64,000 nucleotides of DNA from Shinisaurus crocodilurus (Eukaryota > Chordata > Lepidosauria > Squamata > Shinisauridae): the NCBI GenBank assembly GCA_021292165.1, contig CM037879.1:282570272-282634271 (forward strand), in the 5' to 3' direction. The position numbers and the translations under genes are program-made. A model generated the notes under the pieces. The model saw only the letters and a program-made list of their open reading frames with translations, ran no database searches and was not told the origin of the DNA. Every line of letters begins with the position of its first letter. Positions within the stretch are counted from its first letter, which is position 1. This document shows positions 54,394 through 64,000 of the stretch, piece after piece.

Positions 54394-55181
54394 ATTATTT
54401 ACCCACCAAAAACACCACTGTGAAACTCTGAAAATTGAGTAAAAGTGCTCATGAAAATCAAGAATAACTCCCCCTGCCCCCAGACTAGGTTGTGCTCTAG
54501 GTATCCTGCAGGCGACTACACTTCCATAAACTGGAAATATTTCAGGGCATTGTATCAGTACTGTGTCAGAGCTAATACTTCTAAGGATCTTGAGCATCAA
54601 CTTGTGGCATGGGAGACTGTGATTTTCTCTTCTTTTCTTTTTTTTAAGCCTGGGACCCATTACACCTTAGCTATGCTTCCGGGAGCCAAACTATATACGT
54701 TACACTGATCACGTAGCATATAGCTGGGGGTTAGCTTTTTCTTTACTCTAGTGTAAGCATGTGTGTCCCCAATTTGAATCAGGACCACCACATACTGCGA
54801 CAGAAGGATTAAAACTCCTCCCATACTGCTTGCTTCCCAAAATCCCTCCCCCATGGGGGGGGGTTTAACTATGGGATAGATAATGATACATTTCCTTGTC
54901 AAAATCCAGGGAAATTCAATGATGAAAAGACTTGCTGGTTTAGAACCAGAATTAGGACTATCTCATGTTGGCTTAAGTTCCACCAACCCAGGGAATTGGA
55001 AGCTAAGGCCCATGCCTTAACTGACATGCCCCGTGATCAGTGATGGTGTTGTTGTGCAATGTCACAAATTGTGCTCGCTTACAACTTACCCTCCATGCAC
55101 TCACACTTTTCTTTGGTCTCTCAGGCCCAAATCCAGACGGCGAGGATGGAGGGCTTGGTACCAGCAAAGATGTCCCACACT
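54392..55181. other. Unassigned, with half an inverted-repeat element
   Basis: 54735-54800 contains 'ctttactctagtgtaagcat', matching the inner arm of 31614-31884. A T run lies at 54637-54647 and a G run near 54856-54864. No gene. Confidence 0.4.
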
Positions 55182-55544
55182 TAGGGATGTGCATGGAGCT
55201 TGGTTGGGGGTGTGTGGAAGTCTGGCAACCCCCTGAGCTCCACTCGCCATACCTTTTCTCCGGCTTGACTCACGTTCTTGCGAGCTGAGCCGGGGAAAGC
55301 GACTTCTGGGTTCCGGTGCTGCATTGTTTCCATAGAAAATGGAGTAAGATATGTTAAAAACGGCCTAACTTGTGCAAACTGCAGCCTAATTTGCGCAAAT
55401 TAGGCTGTTTTTAATGTACTTTATGCTATTTTCTACGTAACCAACGTAAAGCTTGGGACCCACAAGTCCGGGGAGCACCTCAGCTGGCGTTCGTGCTTGG
55501 CTTGCGCGCCGCAAGTTGAGTGCCGGGCAGGTCGCCCATCCCTA
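55182..55544. mobile_element. TAGGGATG-ended palindromic element with gcgcaaat centre
   Basis: Ends tagggatg and catcccta. The centre at 55382-55407 is a perfect 26-base palindrome, and outer arms such as 'catagaaaatgg' and 'attttctacg' continue the symmetry. CpG-rich. No confirmed target duplication. Confidence 0.7.
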
Positions 55545-55829
55545 CGACGCTGTCCTGGTCTCGTATTGCCTTATGAAACATCTAAGCCTTTCTGTATTGC
55601 TTGCTAGAGGAATACTCCTGTCCTGTGAGTTGACCCATGCCTGCTTGTTGCTTACATCCATAGTTGGCAGGGTGGGTTAAACATTGGGAGATGGAGCTCT
55701 CCTCTGATGTGGTAGGGGTGTGAGTGGTACTGCTGATAATGGCTTGGGGTGTCCGCCTTAGCTTCTAATGTCCCAGCTTCCAATTTTCCAGTATCAGAAG
55801 AAGTATGCCTATGTGCACCGGTTGCTGGG
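55545..55829. other. No recognisable feature
   Basis: Short unassigned gap between a DNA element and a LINE tail. Confidence 0.35.
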
Positions 55830-55977
55830 GAATGTGGGCGGGAGGGTGCTGTTGCACTCATGCCCCGCTTGTGGGTTTCCCGTGGGCAGCTGGTTGGCCC
55901 CCTATGAACAGAATGCTGGACTAGATGGACCTTTGGTCTGATCCAGCATGGCCCTTCTTATGTTCTTATGTAGCTTT
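55830..55977 (+). repeat. LINE-type 3' end, family 'R1' (best 3' terminus)
   Basis: 'gcttgtgggtttcccgtggg', 'ctggactagatggacctttg' and 'ctgatccagcatggcccttc', ending 'ttatgttcttatg'. Confidence 0.6.
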
Positions 55978-56139
55978 GTGGAGCTGAACCAAAATGAGAG
56001 ATCCTTAACTCTGGTCTTAAACCAGCAGATTTTTTGATCACTTAATTATTATGTATGCATGCCATCAATATGCGTAGAGTTTATGGAGCAGCATAAACAA
56101 AAGAGAAGCCCCTGCCCTTAGGAATTTATCATCTAAATG

Positions 56140-56690
56140 TAGCCATTGGGGAAAAGTTAATCTCATCACCATTATCACTTTAAATGATACATTACCATCA
56201 TTATTGTTGTAATTTACACTCCTTACAGAAACCCTAGCATTTTAACATATTTGTTTTATTATATATCTTCCCCAAATAGGTGACTGGGTCTGGTTTTGTA
56301 TAGCTGAGGGCTGTTCTTTTGGGCCTTACATTCGAATCCTTTGAAGTCTTTTTAATGAGGGTGGAAAGGATATACATTCCATTCTTTAGCAGCAATTTTG
56401 TGCAACAAAGGGCTGCAATTTTCAGTCTCTTGAAAATGTAATTATAGATAATGTTTGCATCAGTGGCACGAACACAATGAGCACACGGGGCATGAAAACT
56501 CCACTCCAACCACATCCCTCTTAGGTTACGAAGCTTGCCTTCTGCCAAGAGCAATAACTCTTCAAAAAGTTAATATTTGGCACAAGGCAGCCTGTGTGTT
56601 TAGGTACCAAGCTATGCATGCAATTCTCCTTCTCCATCGATCTATACACTACACCGAGTGACAATTTAGAAAAACCAAACAACAATGAAC
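56140..56690. other. Candidate conserved non-coding element
   Basis: Repeat-free and AT-rich with 'tgaaaatgtaattatagata' and 'caccattatcactttaaatg'. A minus-strand frame of 106 codons (56234-56554) has no motif. Confidence 0.3.
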
Positions 56691-56704
56691 TCAACACTCA
56701 TTCA

Positions 56705-56945
56705 GGGACTGATTTATTTATTTCAAATTTCATTGATATCCCATTTTTCTTCTCAGAAGCTCACGGCAGCATACATAGTTCTAATCCTGCCCGCCCAATT
56801 TTATCTTCACAACAACCTTGTGAGGTATATTAGGCTGAGGGAGATTGGCCCAAGGTTATCCAAGTGACCTTCATGGCTGAGCAGGGATTTGAACAAGGAT
56901 CTCCCCATTCCAAGTCCAACAGTCTAATCATATAACACACAGGCT
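56705..56945 (-). mobile_element. Old Sauria-like SINE
   Basis: 'atttatttatttcaaatttc', 'cttcacaacaaccttgtgag' and 'gatttgaacaaggatctccc' are diverged SINE blocks in reverse. Confidence 0.6.
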
Positions 56946-57309
56946 CGATCAACAGCTTCATCACTGATCTTCATACACTATTTTGGCTAAAAGCTGCAGA
57001 GGTGATCATATGCCTCCCAGCGCAATGTATTGACATGGTTTGGGCCTGGACTTGGGAAAGCAAGTGGAGTACAAATGCTGAGGTGGGTATTTTTAATGGT
57101 GCCCTTGACCACTTATAGATCATGGACCTTCTGGTCACGCTCCTCTGCCCTGACCATGCTCACGCACAGAACTGGACACAAATGTGGAGGAGGAGTCTCC
57201 TCTTGAAGAGTAGCCTTCCCCCACTCTGATTCTTTCCAGATGACATTGCTTTACCAGATTCCTCCGATTCACAAGAGTCGCTTCCAAAGCAGCCCCCGTC
57301 ACCCACACC
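56946..57309. other. No recognisable feature
   Basis: Unassigned sequence before the LTR-like block. Confidence 0.35.
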
Positions 57310-57735
57310 CTGTAGGAGCCAATGCCTGCAGAGGATCTGTGCCTTTAAGGGCACAGTTCCTCCTCAGAGGGGGCAGGGCCAAGAGCAGGGCTAGGCTGGC
57401 CAGCCTTTATAAGGCCTGTGCATTTTGCTGAAGCAAGTGGTCCTCTTCCATTGGCGAGACTGCTCTGGACAGTTTCCCCACAGTGCTCTGTCCAAGGTCC
57501 TGACTACTTCTGCCCTGTCTAAGCCAAACACTGTTGTGTCTGCCTTGACCTTTACTGGGCATGACTCTGCCTTACTTGCCTTGACATAACTTTACTGGGC
57601 ATGACTCTGCCTTATGTACTTTAACCTGACTTTATTGGGTATGACTCTGCCTTACCTGCCTTTAAGCTGTCCTGCCAGTAAGTGCCATTGTTGCAGTCCA
57701 CTTCCTTTGTGAGCTCAGAGCCCAACCAAAACAGG
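57310..57735 (+). mobile_element. Possible LTR-like block with tandem repeat (weak)
   Basis: Starts near 'tgtaggagccaatgcctgca'. 'ctttataaggcctgtgcatt' at 57403 would be a TATA box, followed by 'gctgaagcaagtggtcctct'. A tandem array follows at 57551-57670. No coding region and no confirmed duplication. Confidence 0.3.
57551..57670. repeat. 40-base tandem repeat, three units
   Basis: 'tttactgggcatgactctgc' starts at 57551 and 57591 and a changed form 'tttattgggtatgactctgc' at 57631, an exact 40-base period. Confidence 0.92.
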
Positions 57736-58099
57736 ACACTTCTGGACTGAGATTGCATAATACGAGAAGCCTTTACGACAGGGCAGACCATGAAACAACA
57801 GCCAAATATTGTCCCTGATGGTTGGCTCACAAACACTCTCCTCCTCCCCATCTGCCACTTTGCCCCTTCTAGTCTGCCCTTTGAGGTTAATTCCCTCCCC
57901 CACCCCACTCCTGTGGGCTCCGATACCAGAAGGAAAAGCAGCTGGAAGAGGAGTTATGGGAGGAAAGTAATGGACAAGGGGAGAGTTCAGTACCTTCCCA
58001 CTGCCATGCCCAATGCAGGTCTATAGCAGTGATGTGCACTTTTGTCCTTGGTGATGATTGACCTTCCAAGCTGAGGTCCCTTTCTCTCGGACTTCAAAG
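57736..58099. other. No recognisable feature
   Basis: Unassigned sequence. Confidence 0.35.
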
Positions 58100-58330
58100 C
58101 ATAAACAAGAGCCATTCTGGAGGAGACCAAAGGCCTATCTTGTCCTGAATCCTGTTTCCCACAGTGGCCAACCAGATATTTCTGAGATGTACTCAAGCAG
58201 GACATGAAAGCAATCACCCTCTCCCATCATGGCCACCAGCGAGGGGCAATTCAGAGGCATGGTGCTTCTGATCCTGGAGGAAGCATGACTAGCAGCCACT
58301 GATGGCCTTCTCCTCCATACATCAGATATG
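58100..58330 (-). repeat. LINE-type 3' fragment, family 'R1'
   Basis: 'ccaaaggcctatcttgtcct', 'acagtggccaaccagatatt' and 'atggccttctcctccataca', in the same order as 8983-9290. Confidence 0.5.
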
Positions 58331-59533
58331 GAGCTTCCCAGTTGCCCTAATTAAAATTGTAAAAGAAGCCAGTTTCAGATCTAAGAAAGGGCAGTTCTTT
58401 GCATGTCCTGAACAGCTCATGAGTGAATATAATTTGTTTTAGGAAGGGAGCACGGGGAGAAAGGAAAAGTTCATGTATACATTTGATCTCCACAAAGCAA
58501 TACGTATCATAGGAGTTCAGCCTAGTATAAATCGAATGCATCTTAAATAACAATAATAACAACAATAAAAAGATTAATGCTTGTACATTCAAAGTATCTA
58601 CACTGGTGCCCAGTAGTAAACCAAAATTCAGCCCGAGGCTGATCAAATGATCTCAAAGCTGTTTCAGTGCCCCCTTTCAACATGCTCATCTCTTGAAACA
58701 CTTCAGGTTCCTCTACCAAGGAAATTAGGCTGCTTTCAAAATATAGGAGCAAAGACAGAGTTTACATCCCCAGCAAAGGAAGGGGGTGTGGTGCATGTTG
58801 TCACAGAGGAGAAAAGAACTTGGCACATTCCAATATTTCACAGTTAAGGCATTGGTTCTTTCCCCAAGCAAGAAGAACTATACAAAAATGTAAGACATAA
58901 TCCTGTACAAAAGCAGACTGCTTTCCTGTGAACATTAAAAATCGAGATGGAAGAAGAGAGATATGCTTCTCCCACTGCAAGAAGGCCCTATATCACTGGG
59001 GCCACAGCAACCTGTTAGGGCCCACTAGAACCAACACCTGCCCTGGGTCCAGGAGCTGTTATTTGGGAGCATCACTCCAGGGCACTGAGAGAAATTAAAA
59101 AGGCGGATCCTGCCTGGCAAAGCACTGCTACTTTCCACTGCCAGGTAAACCTGCAGGAGCCCACCAATTTAGGACAAGGCCCAACAGAGAGCACTTAGCT
59201 GAGGGCCCCCTCAAATCTGGAGATGGTCCCACACTGTGAGGTTCTTGCCAACTGGTCATTATTTAAATAGTCCAATCAGTAAAACTACGTTCTTGGAGAT
59301 GACCAATATCAAGATCTGAAAGGCCAGTAAATTTCAGAGCCACCTTGCAAATAGATTGCAGTTTCCCCAGTCCTGGGCTCACCACACACTGCTTTAGACA
59401 CCCATGGGGCAGCCCTTATTGCTGCCACTTGGTTGCTCACCCTTTTGACCGTATCTGGCCTTCAAACAGCAATAAAGAGGAAGGAAGGAAGTTGTTGCAA
59501 CTTGGCACTAAAAGGGAAGATGCAACCCTTTGA
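58331..59533. other. No recognisable gene
   Basis: Unique-looking sequence, with a short AAC/AAT-rich patch at 58546-58570. No gene or repeat assigned. Confidence 0.4.
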
Positions 59534-59946
59534 AAGAACTGGGCATGTTTAGCCTTCAGAAGAGGAGACTGGTGTGTGTGTGTGTGTGAGATATGAACGC
59601 ACTCTTCCAGTACTTAAAGTGTTGTCACACAGAGGAGGGCCAGGATCTCTTCTCGATCATCCCAGTTTGCAGGACATGGAATAATGGGCTCAAGTTACAG
59701 GAACCCAGATTCCACCTAAACATCAGGAAAAATTTCCTGACTGTTAGAGCAATAAGACAATGGAACCAATTACCTAGGGAGGTGGTGGGCTCTCCCACTC
59801 TGGAGGCATTCAAGGTGCAGCTGGACAGCCATCTGTCAGGGATGCTTTGACCTGGATTCCTGCATTGCACAGGGGGTTGGACTCGATGGCCTGGTAGGCC
59901 CCTTCCAACTCTACTTTTCACTCTACTTTTCTATTATTCTATGATT
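59534..59946 (+). mobile_element. CR1 LINE, 5'-truncated 3' end
   Basis: Encodes the last 85 residues of CR1 ORF2 (59593-59850), differing from the long copy at only about four positions, and ends 'tctattattctatgattctt'. A (TG)n stretch at 59573-59588 replaces CR1 sequence. Confidence 0.92.
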
Positions 59947-60484
59947 CTTTCCTCTTCCTGTGCTGCTGTGCAAAGAAGGCAGGCACTTGCTGGCATGTGA
60001 GCTGGCAGGCTCAGGGCCAGCACCACTTATAAGGGGGCTCTTGGCATGGTGCCCTCCGGGGCTCCCCGGCACCAACCTGGTGGCACTTGGCGGTGGTGAG
60101 TTGTGTGGCTGTGCTGTGGTGGGCACCGATAGAGACAGGTGGCAATGCACTGCCTGGCACTCTGACGAGAAACAGCAGGCAAGACAGTTGCAGCTGCCAT
60201 CTTAATTTCCCCAGAATGCGTCTGGGCCCAGAGGCATTCTGGGGAAATTAAGGAGGTGCCTCCACAATGCTTCTCTTTGGGGTGTCGGGCCATTAAAAAA
60301 AAAAAAAAGGAAAGAAATTAAAAGCAATTAAAAGGGAGGCCAGCAAGAGCAGTGGCGGGCCTCAGCATCCTTCCTGCTGCCATGTTGAGTGCTAACTCCA
60401 ACAGCAGAAGCTTACAAGACAAGAGAGCCCTCTGTGGGTAGCTGTAGCTGCTGTCGGAACCAATGGCTGCTACAGTCACTAGAG
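59947..60484. other. Unassigned, with a strong hairpin
   Basis: 19-base perfect arms 'cttaatttccccagaatgc' (60201-60219) and its complement (60234-60252), plus an A run at 60296-60308. No gene. Confidence 0.5.
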
Positions 60485-60620
60485 CCGTGGTTCCCAACCT
60501 TGGGTCCCCAGATGTTACTGGCCTACAGCTCCCAGCATACCCTGCCAGCATGGCTAATGGCAAGGGATGCTGGGAGCTGTAATCCAGCAACATCTGGGGA
60601 CCCAAGGTTGGGAACCACTG
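60485..60620. mobile_element. Palindromic hAT MITE (family A) with perfect 8-base duplication
   Basis: Starts ccgtggttcccaacct and ends 'aggttgggaaccactg'. cactagag stands directly on both sides. Confidence 0.92.
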
Positions 60621-62008
60621 CACTAGAGGCTTTTGGCCACATGGAGGCTCCTGTGTGAACTGGCCCATGGATTTAACTTCATATAAAATGCAAGACATAG
60701 AGCAAAGCCCGCTTGAAGATCACAAAACCCGGGGAGTGTCACGTGTAAACACACCAACAACTGGTACCCACCCACAGTGAGGAAAAGGTGCTGGTTGTAA
60801 TCGTTAAGCAGATGCAGCTGAAGGATACTTGGCTATGGCATTTCCCACCGTGTATTCCAACAATGCTTCGGTTCAAGTTAGTTGTTCTCTTATACCTCAT
60901 TTGCAGTGCAATTCTGAAGAAGACCTGTGCTTTCCCAACCCCATCCCTGCCTCCTTTTAATTCCAGGAAAAAGTCAGTAAACCCAGATCCTGCTGGGCTA
61001 CAAAACAGATAAAGCTCAGCTTCTGCTCATTTTGCATGTTCAGCACTGACCTACTTCGGAGCTGAAAAGAAGAAACGATGCATTACACACACTCAGCTAT
61101 CAGAATGAGGCTTGCTTCCTTCCACCTGCAAACCATCTCGTTATGTGCCCCTTCTGTAATTTACATGCCCTCCAAGTGTATCCATTTTAATAGGGACAGT
61201 CTCTGGTTTCAGCTGGTCCCCCGATTGCCAGTGTGCACTGAATTTCTAAATAGGATCGGATTTACCTGCAAATTCTACCCGTTTAGGCTGGCATAAGGAC
61301 AGCCGGATTTATTTGGGAGCTAGATTTCAAACTGGATAGTGTGCCTTGAACTGTGCAACTCTGATCATTCTAGCACGTCAAGGTATTTGAACCATGTACA
61401 CTGAAGGACAGCATTCCTGGTTTGGAGAGAAGACTGTCCATGGGGTGGTGAGTTTGTGTGGCACCGGAGAGATAGACTTCCGGCTTCTGTTCTACTCTCT
61501 GGCCCTCCTTCTCAAAACAAACGGCCAGAGAAAATTCTAGAAAGCATGTTACCTATCAGTGACTCCAGCTGAGACTCCCAATATATCATCAGCTTGTTCT
61601 CTACATCTATTCATGGTGGGAATAATGGTCGGTGATTGGCTGTTTATCAAGCCATTCCATTGTTCGCAAAGATCTAGAGGCAAGCAGCCAGCCAGCCAGG
61701 CCTGGACAGTTGACTGTTAGGAAAAGCATTAGGAAAATGACTCAATTTTGCAGATTTTCAAATATCATTCAACCTTCGCTACAAGTTAATAACTCTCAAT
61801 TACCTGGACCCATTTCAGACAAATGAAGTGCACTTGTCTGGAGCCAGGCTGCACTGTCTCGGCGCTGCTATGCCATGCATCAATGAGGGCTAAAGTTGAT
61901 GAGGGAAGTCAATGGTCAAGTCAAATAACCTCACGGATCACTTTTGTGCCTGCTACTCAGAAAGGAACCTGGGGAAAAGCTGAGCAAGGAAGGGTGGGGG
62001 GTGGAGAG
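60621..62008. other. No recognisable gene
   Basis: Long repeat-poor stretch. 61020-61330 and 61560-61830 have the unique, mixed texture of single-copy DNA, but no coding frame is recognisable. Confidence 0.4.
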
Positions 62009-62144
62009 TCATCCTCTCCAACCTTGGGTCCCCAGATGTTGCTGGACTACAGCTCCCAGAATCCCTTGCCATTAGCCATGCTGGCTGGGTATGCTGGGAG
62101 CTGTAGGCCAGTAACATCTGTGGACCCAAGGTTGGAGAGCCCTG
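62009..62144. mobile_element. Palindromic hAT MITE (family A)
   Basis: 'cctctccaaccttgggtccc' and 'gggtcc...' complement 'gacccaaggttggagagccctg' (arms shortened here). No clear duplication. Confidence 0.75.
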
Positions 62145-62204
62145 CTCTACAGGTTGGGTTGGAAAACTGCTTGTTTGGCCAAGCAATTGCACATTTCTGT
62201 CCAC

Positions 62205-62620
62205 AAAATTTATTTATTTACTTATTTATTACATTTCAATACTGCCCATTACCTGAAGCTCTCTTGATGGTCTAAAAGACAAAGCTTAAAACCGTAAAAT
62301 ACAGTAACATAGTAAAACATAATATAAAACCGTAAGTTTGAAACAGAATAAAACCAAAGTAGTAACCAAGATAAAAGCCAGCAGCAGCGCAAAGTTCTAA
62401 AAATGCACGAACATAATTTGTAAACCTTAAAAAAAAAATATTAAGGGCTAAAAAGCCTGGGGGGGGGGAAGGTCTTCACTTGGTGCTGAAAAGACTGCAA
62501 TGTAGGTCCCAGGTGAGCCTCTCTGGGGAGGTCATTCCACAATGTGGTGCCACCACTGAAAAGGCCCTCCCCTTAGTAGCCACCCACCTCACCTCATTTG
62601 GCAGAGGAGGAATGAAGAAA
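62205..62620 (-). mobile_element. L2-type LINE 3' end
   Basis: A (TTTA) tail at 62207-62230, an A-rich 3' UTR, then 'ccaggtgagcctctctgggg' and 'aaaaggccctccccttagta', L2 text in reverse. Confidence 0.6.
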
Positions 62621-63215
62621 GGTGAACTTCTATTGCTTTGTGCAATGAATAAGCCCAGTGGTTTTCAAACACTCTGTCTTCCCCTTTCCCACATCAATTT
62701 CCAAGGAGCCGTCACACATCGGCCATGCAAGATCTGTGTTGCAAAGGATCCTGGGAAGCATTCCTCAGACTGTGTGGAGTGCTTTTTGGAACTCACTATT
62801 GCTGTATGTGAAACCAAGAGTGAGTCCTAGAGCCCGCCCAGCGCTCACCAGTGTTTCATGCTGCAGGTGAATAACCAGTAGTGCTTGCCAACCTTGCTCA
62901 CCATTGCCAATCTCCTCATAGGGGAACCTCTAATAATAAGTTTGCTAAGCAACTGCAGGATTTCCCAGAACACTGCTTTTAAAATTACCAGATTAATGAC
63001 TTAATTAAAATGACCAAGCAATGTATCAATGTATCAGATAAACTGGAGCAGGAGATGAGCAGAAGACAGAGTGTGATGTACTTGTAGATCGCTGGATGAT
63101 TTTCAATAGATCGGTACGGGTTTATGACCCCCAATGGTTTAACAACAGCAACAAGAGGGCTCTCCTCTACCCCGACATTAGAATCTCAGATATTCAGTAA
63201 CTCAGGTGTAGGTTT
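62621..63215. other. No recognisable feature
   Basis: Unassigned sequence between an L2 fragment and a foldback element. Confidence 0.4.
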
Positions 63216-63425
63216 CAGGGGAGGCTTGTGACTCCTATTTCAGTGGGGCTCCCAATCCATTGCAGGTCTCATTTGGAGCTTTATAGGAACTATCCATGGT
63301 GCTGAACTCAGCACCCAAAATAGGTTCACCGCCATGCAGCACCATGGATAGCTCCTATGAAGCTCCAAATAAAACCTGCAATGGATTAAGAGCCCCACCA
63401 AAATAGGAGTCACCAGCCTCTACTG
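63216..63425. mobile_element. Foldback element, copy 2
   Basis: Ends 'caggggaggcttgtgactcc' and 'ggagtcaccagcctctactg'. The inner arms 'aatccattgcaggt' and 'acctgcaatggatt', 'atccatggtgct' and 'agcaccatggat' are perfect complements. Confidence 0.85.
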
Positions 63426-63721
63426 GTTTGCCTCTGTATATGCAGATCTAGTCATGGCTTTTGGGGTGCAGTAGGCAATTGGTTCCACTCCTGAACCACC
63501 ACTATGTTGCATCTGTATCCATTCCTCCTGAATCACACTGTTCAGGTAAGCCTGAAGTCTGCCCAGACCCAAACTGGAGAACGTTAACCATCTTAAGGTG
63601 TCCTCTCCCTAAATTTCATGGATATACATATGCACGCAATAGATTAATATGTATTAAAATATTTCAATCCCATCTTTCAATAAAGATTCTTAGGGCAGCT
63701 AACAAAATGTTGTTTTTTTAA

Positions 63722-63753
<32 letters not shown>

Positions 63754-64000
63754 GCATACACACTTGTATGAACTCATTTCTCCAGATAGAAGTGGGATGG
63801 AAAGGGCAGATCTGTTCAGCTGCTATGTCCTCACTCCCAGCAGAAAACAGACTAAAAGCATGTATTAGCATCCCGGTATATGAGCGCCACTTCTTAGAGG
63901 ATAGACGAGTCGAACAAGAATTGATCCGCTGCAGTCTCTTTGGGCACCAGCAACGAATGCATGGCGGTTAAAGATAGACTGCTGCTATTAATGCAGAGTC
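63426..64000. other. No recognisable gene, with (CA)n
   Basis: A (CA)n run lies at 63722-63748. Otherwise unassigned to the window end. Confidence 0.45.

Noticed and set aside
1..64000. CRISPR arrays, operons or other prokaryotic features
   Set aside because: Repeat content is purely vertebrate. The only regular arrays are microsatellites and one 40-base tandem repeat.

Overview
The window is nuclear, repeat-rich vertebrate DNA, most likely from a squamate reptile (lizard or snake). The evidence is a dense set of tRNA-derived SINEs of the Sauria type, tRNA SINEs resembling Anolis SINE 2, L2-type LINE 3' fragments, a CR1 LINE and many non-autonomous hAT-like DNA transposons. These sit among microsatellites of (GT)n, (CT)n, (TTA)n and GATA types. 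The family names are recognised from memory and were not checked against a repeat library. I see no host gene that can be named, and the window reads as intergenic or long-intron sequence.

The only long open reading frames belong to one CR1 retrotransposon on the minus strand (about 15917-19825). It has a partial ORF1 carrying an SGNH/GDSL esterase-like domain and an uninterrupted 956-residue ORF2 with apurinic endonuclease and reverse transcriptase. A 5'-truncated relative lies at 59534-59946, and short CR1 tails lie at 20568-20645 and 44058-44113.

Four copies of a chimeric SINE (2227-2310, 38224-38389, 41910-42064, 53743-53887) join a 5S-rRNA-derived head, with the box A / IE / box C promoter in three of them, to about 65 bases of the same 3' tail that ends the CR1. 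The window therefore holds a plausible LINE/SINE partnership: the CR1 would supply the machinery and the 5S SINE would borrow its tail. I consider this the most interesting system here.

DNA transposons are the second theme. Two copies of a roughly 750-base hAT-like element (24895-25630, 27292-28074) begin CAGGGATG, end CATCCCTG and have 8-base target duplications (one perfect, one 7/8). Their ends are packed with GACTCG words, and an extra internal copy of the terminus lies near base 147. Related elements with similar ends but gcgca-like words lie at 13700-14085, 38706-39144 and 55182-55544. Palindromic MITEs with 8-base duplications lie at 7857-7977, 32769-32903 and 60485-60620. A 271-base element with long inverted repeats and a matching ATTAG flank lies at 31614-31884. 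A foldback pair lies at 43800-43997 and 63216-63425.

Between repeats there are repeat-free, homeodomain-word-rich stretches that have the look of conserved non-coding elements (29050-29420, 30785-31270, 35310-35720, 49840-50290, 52900-53620, 56140-56690). There is also one short candidate coding exon with a good splice donor (8266-8393). These are candidates only and need comparison with other genomes.
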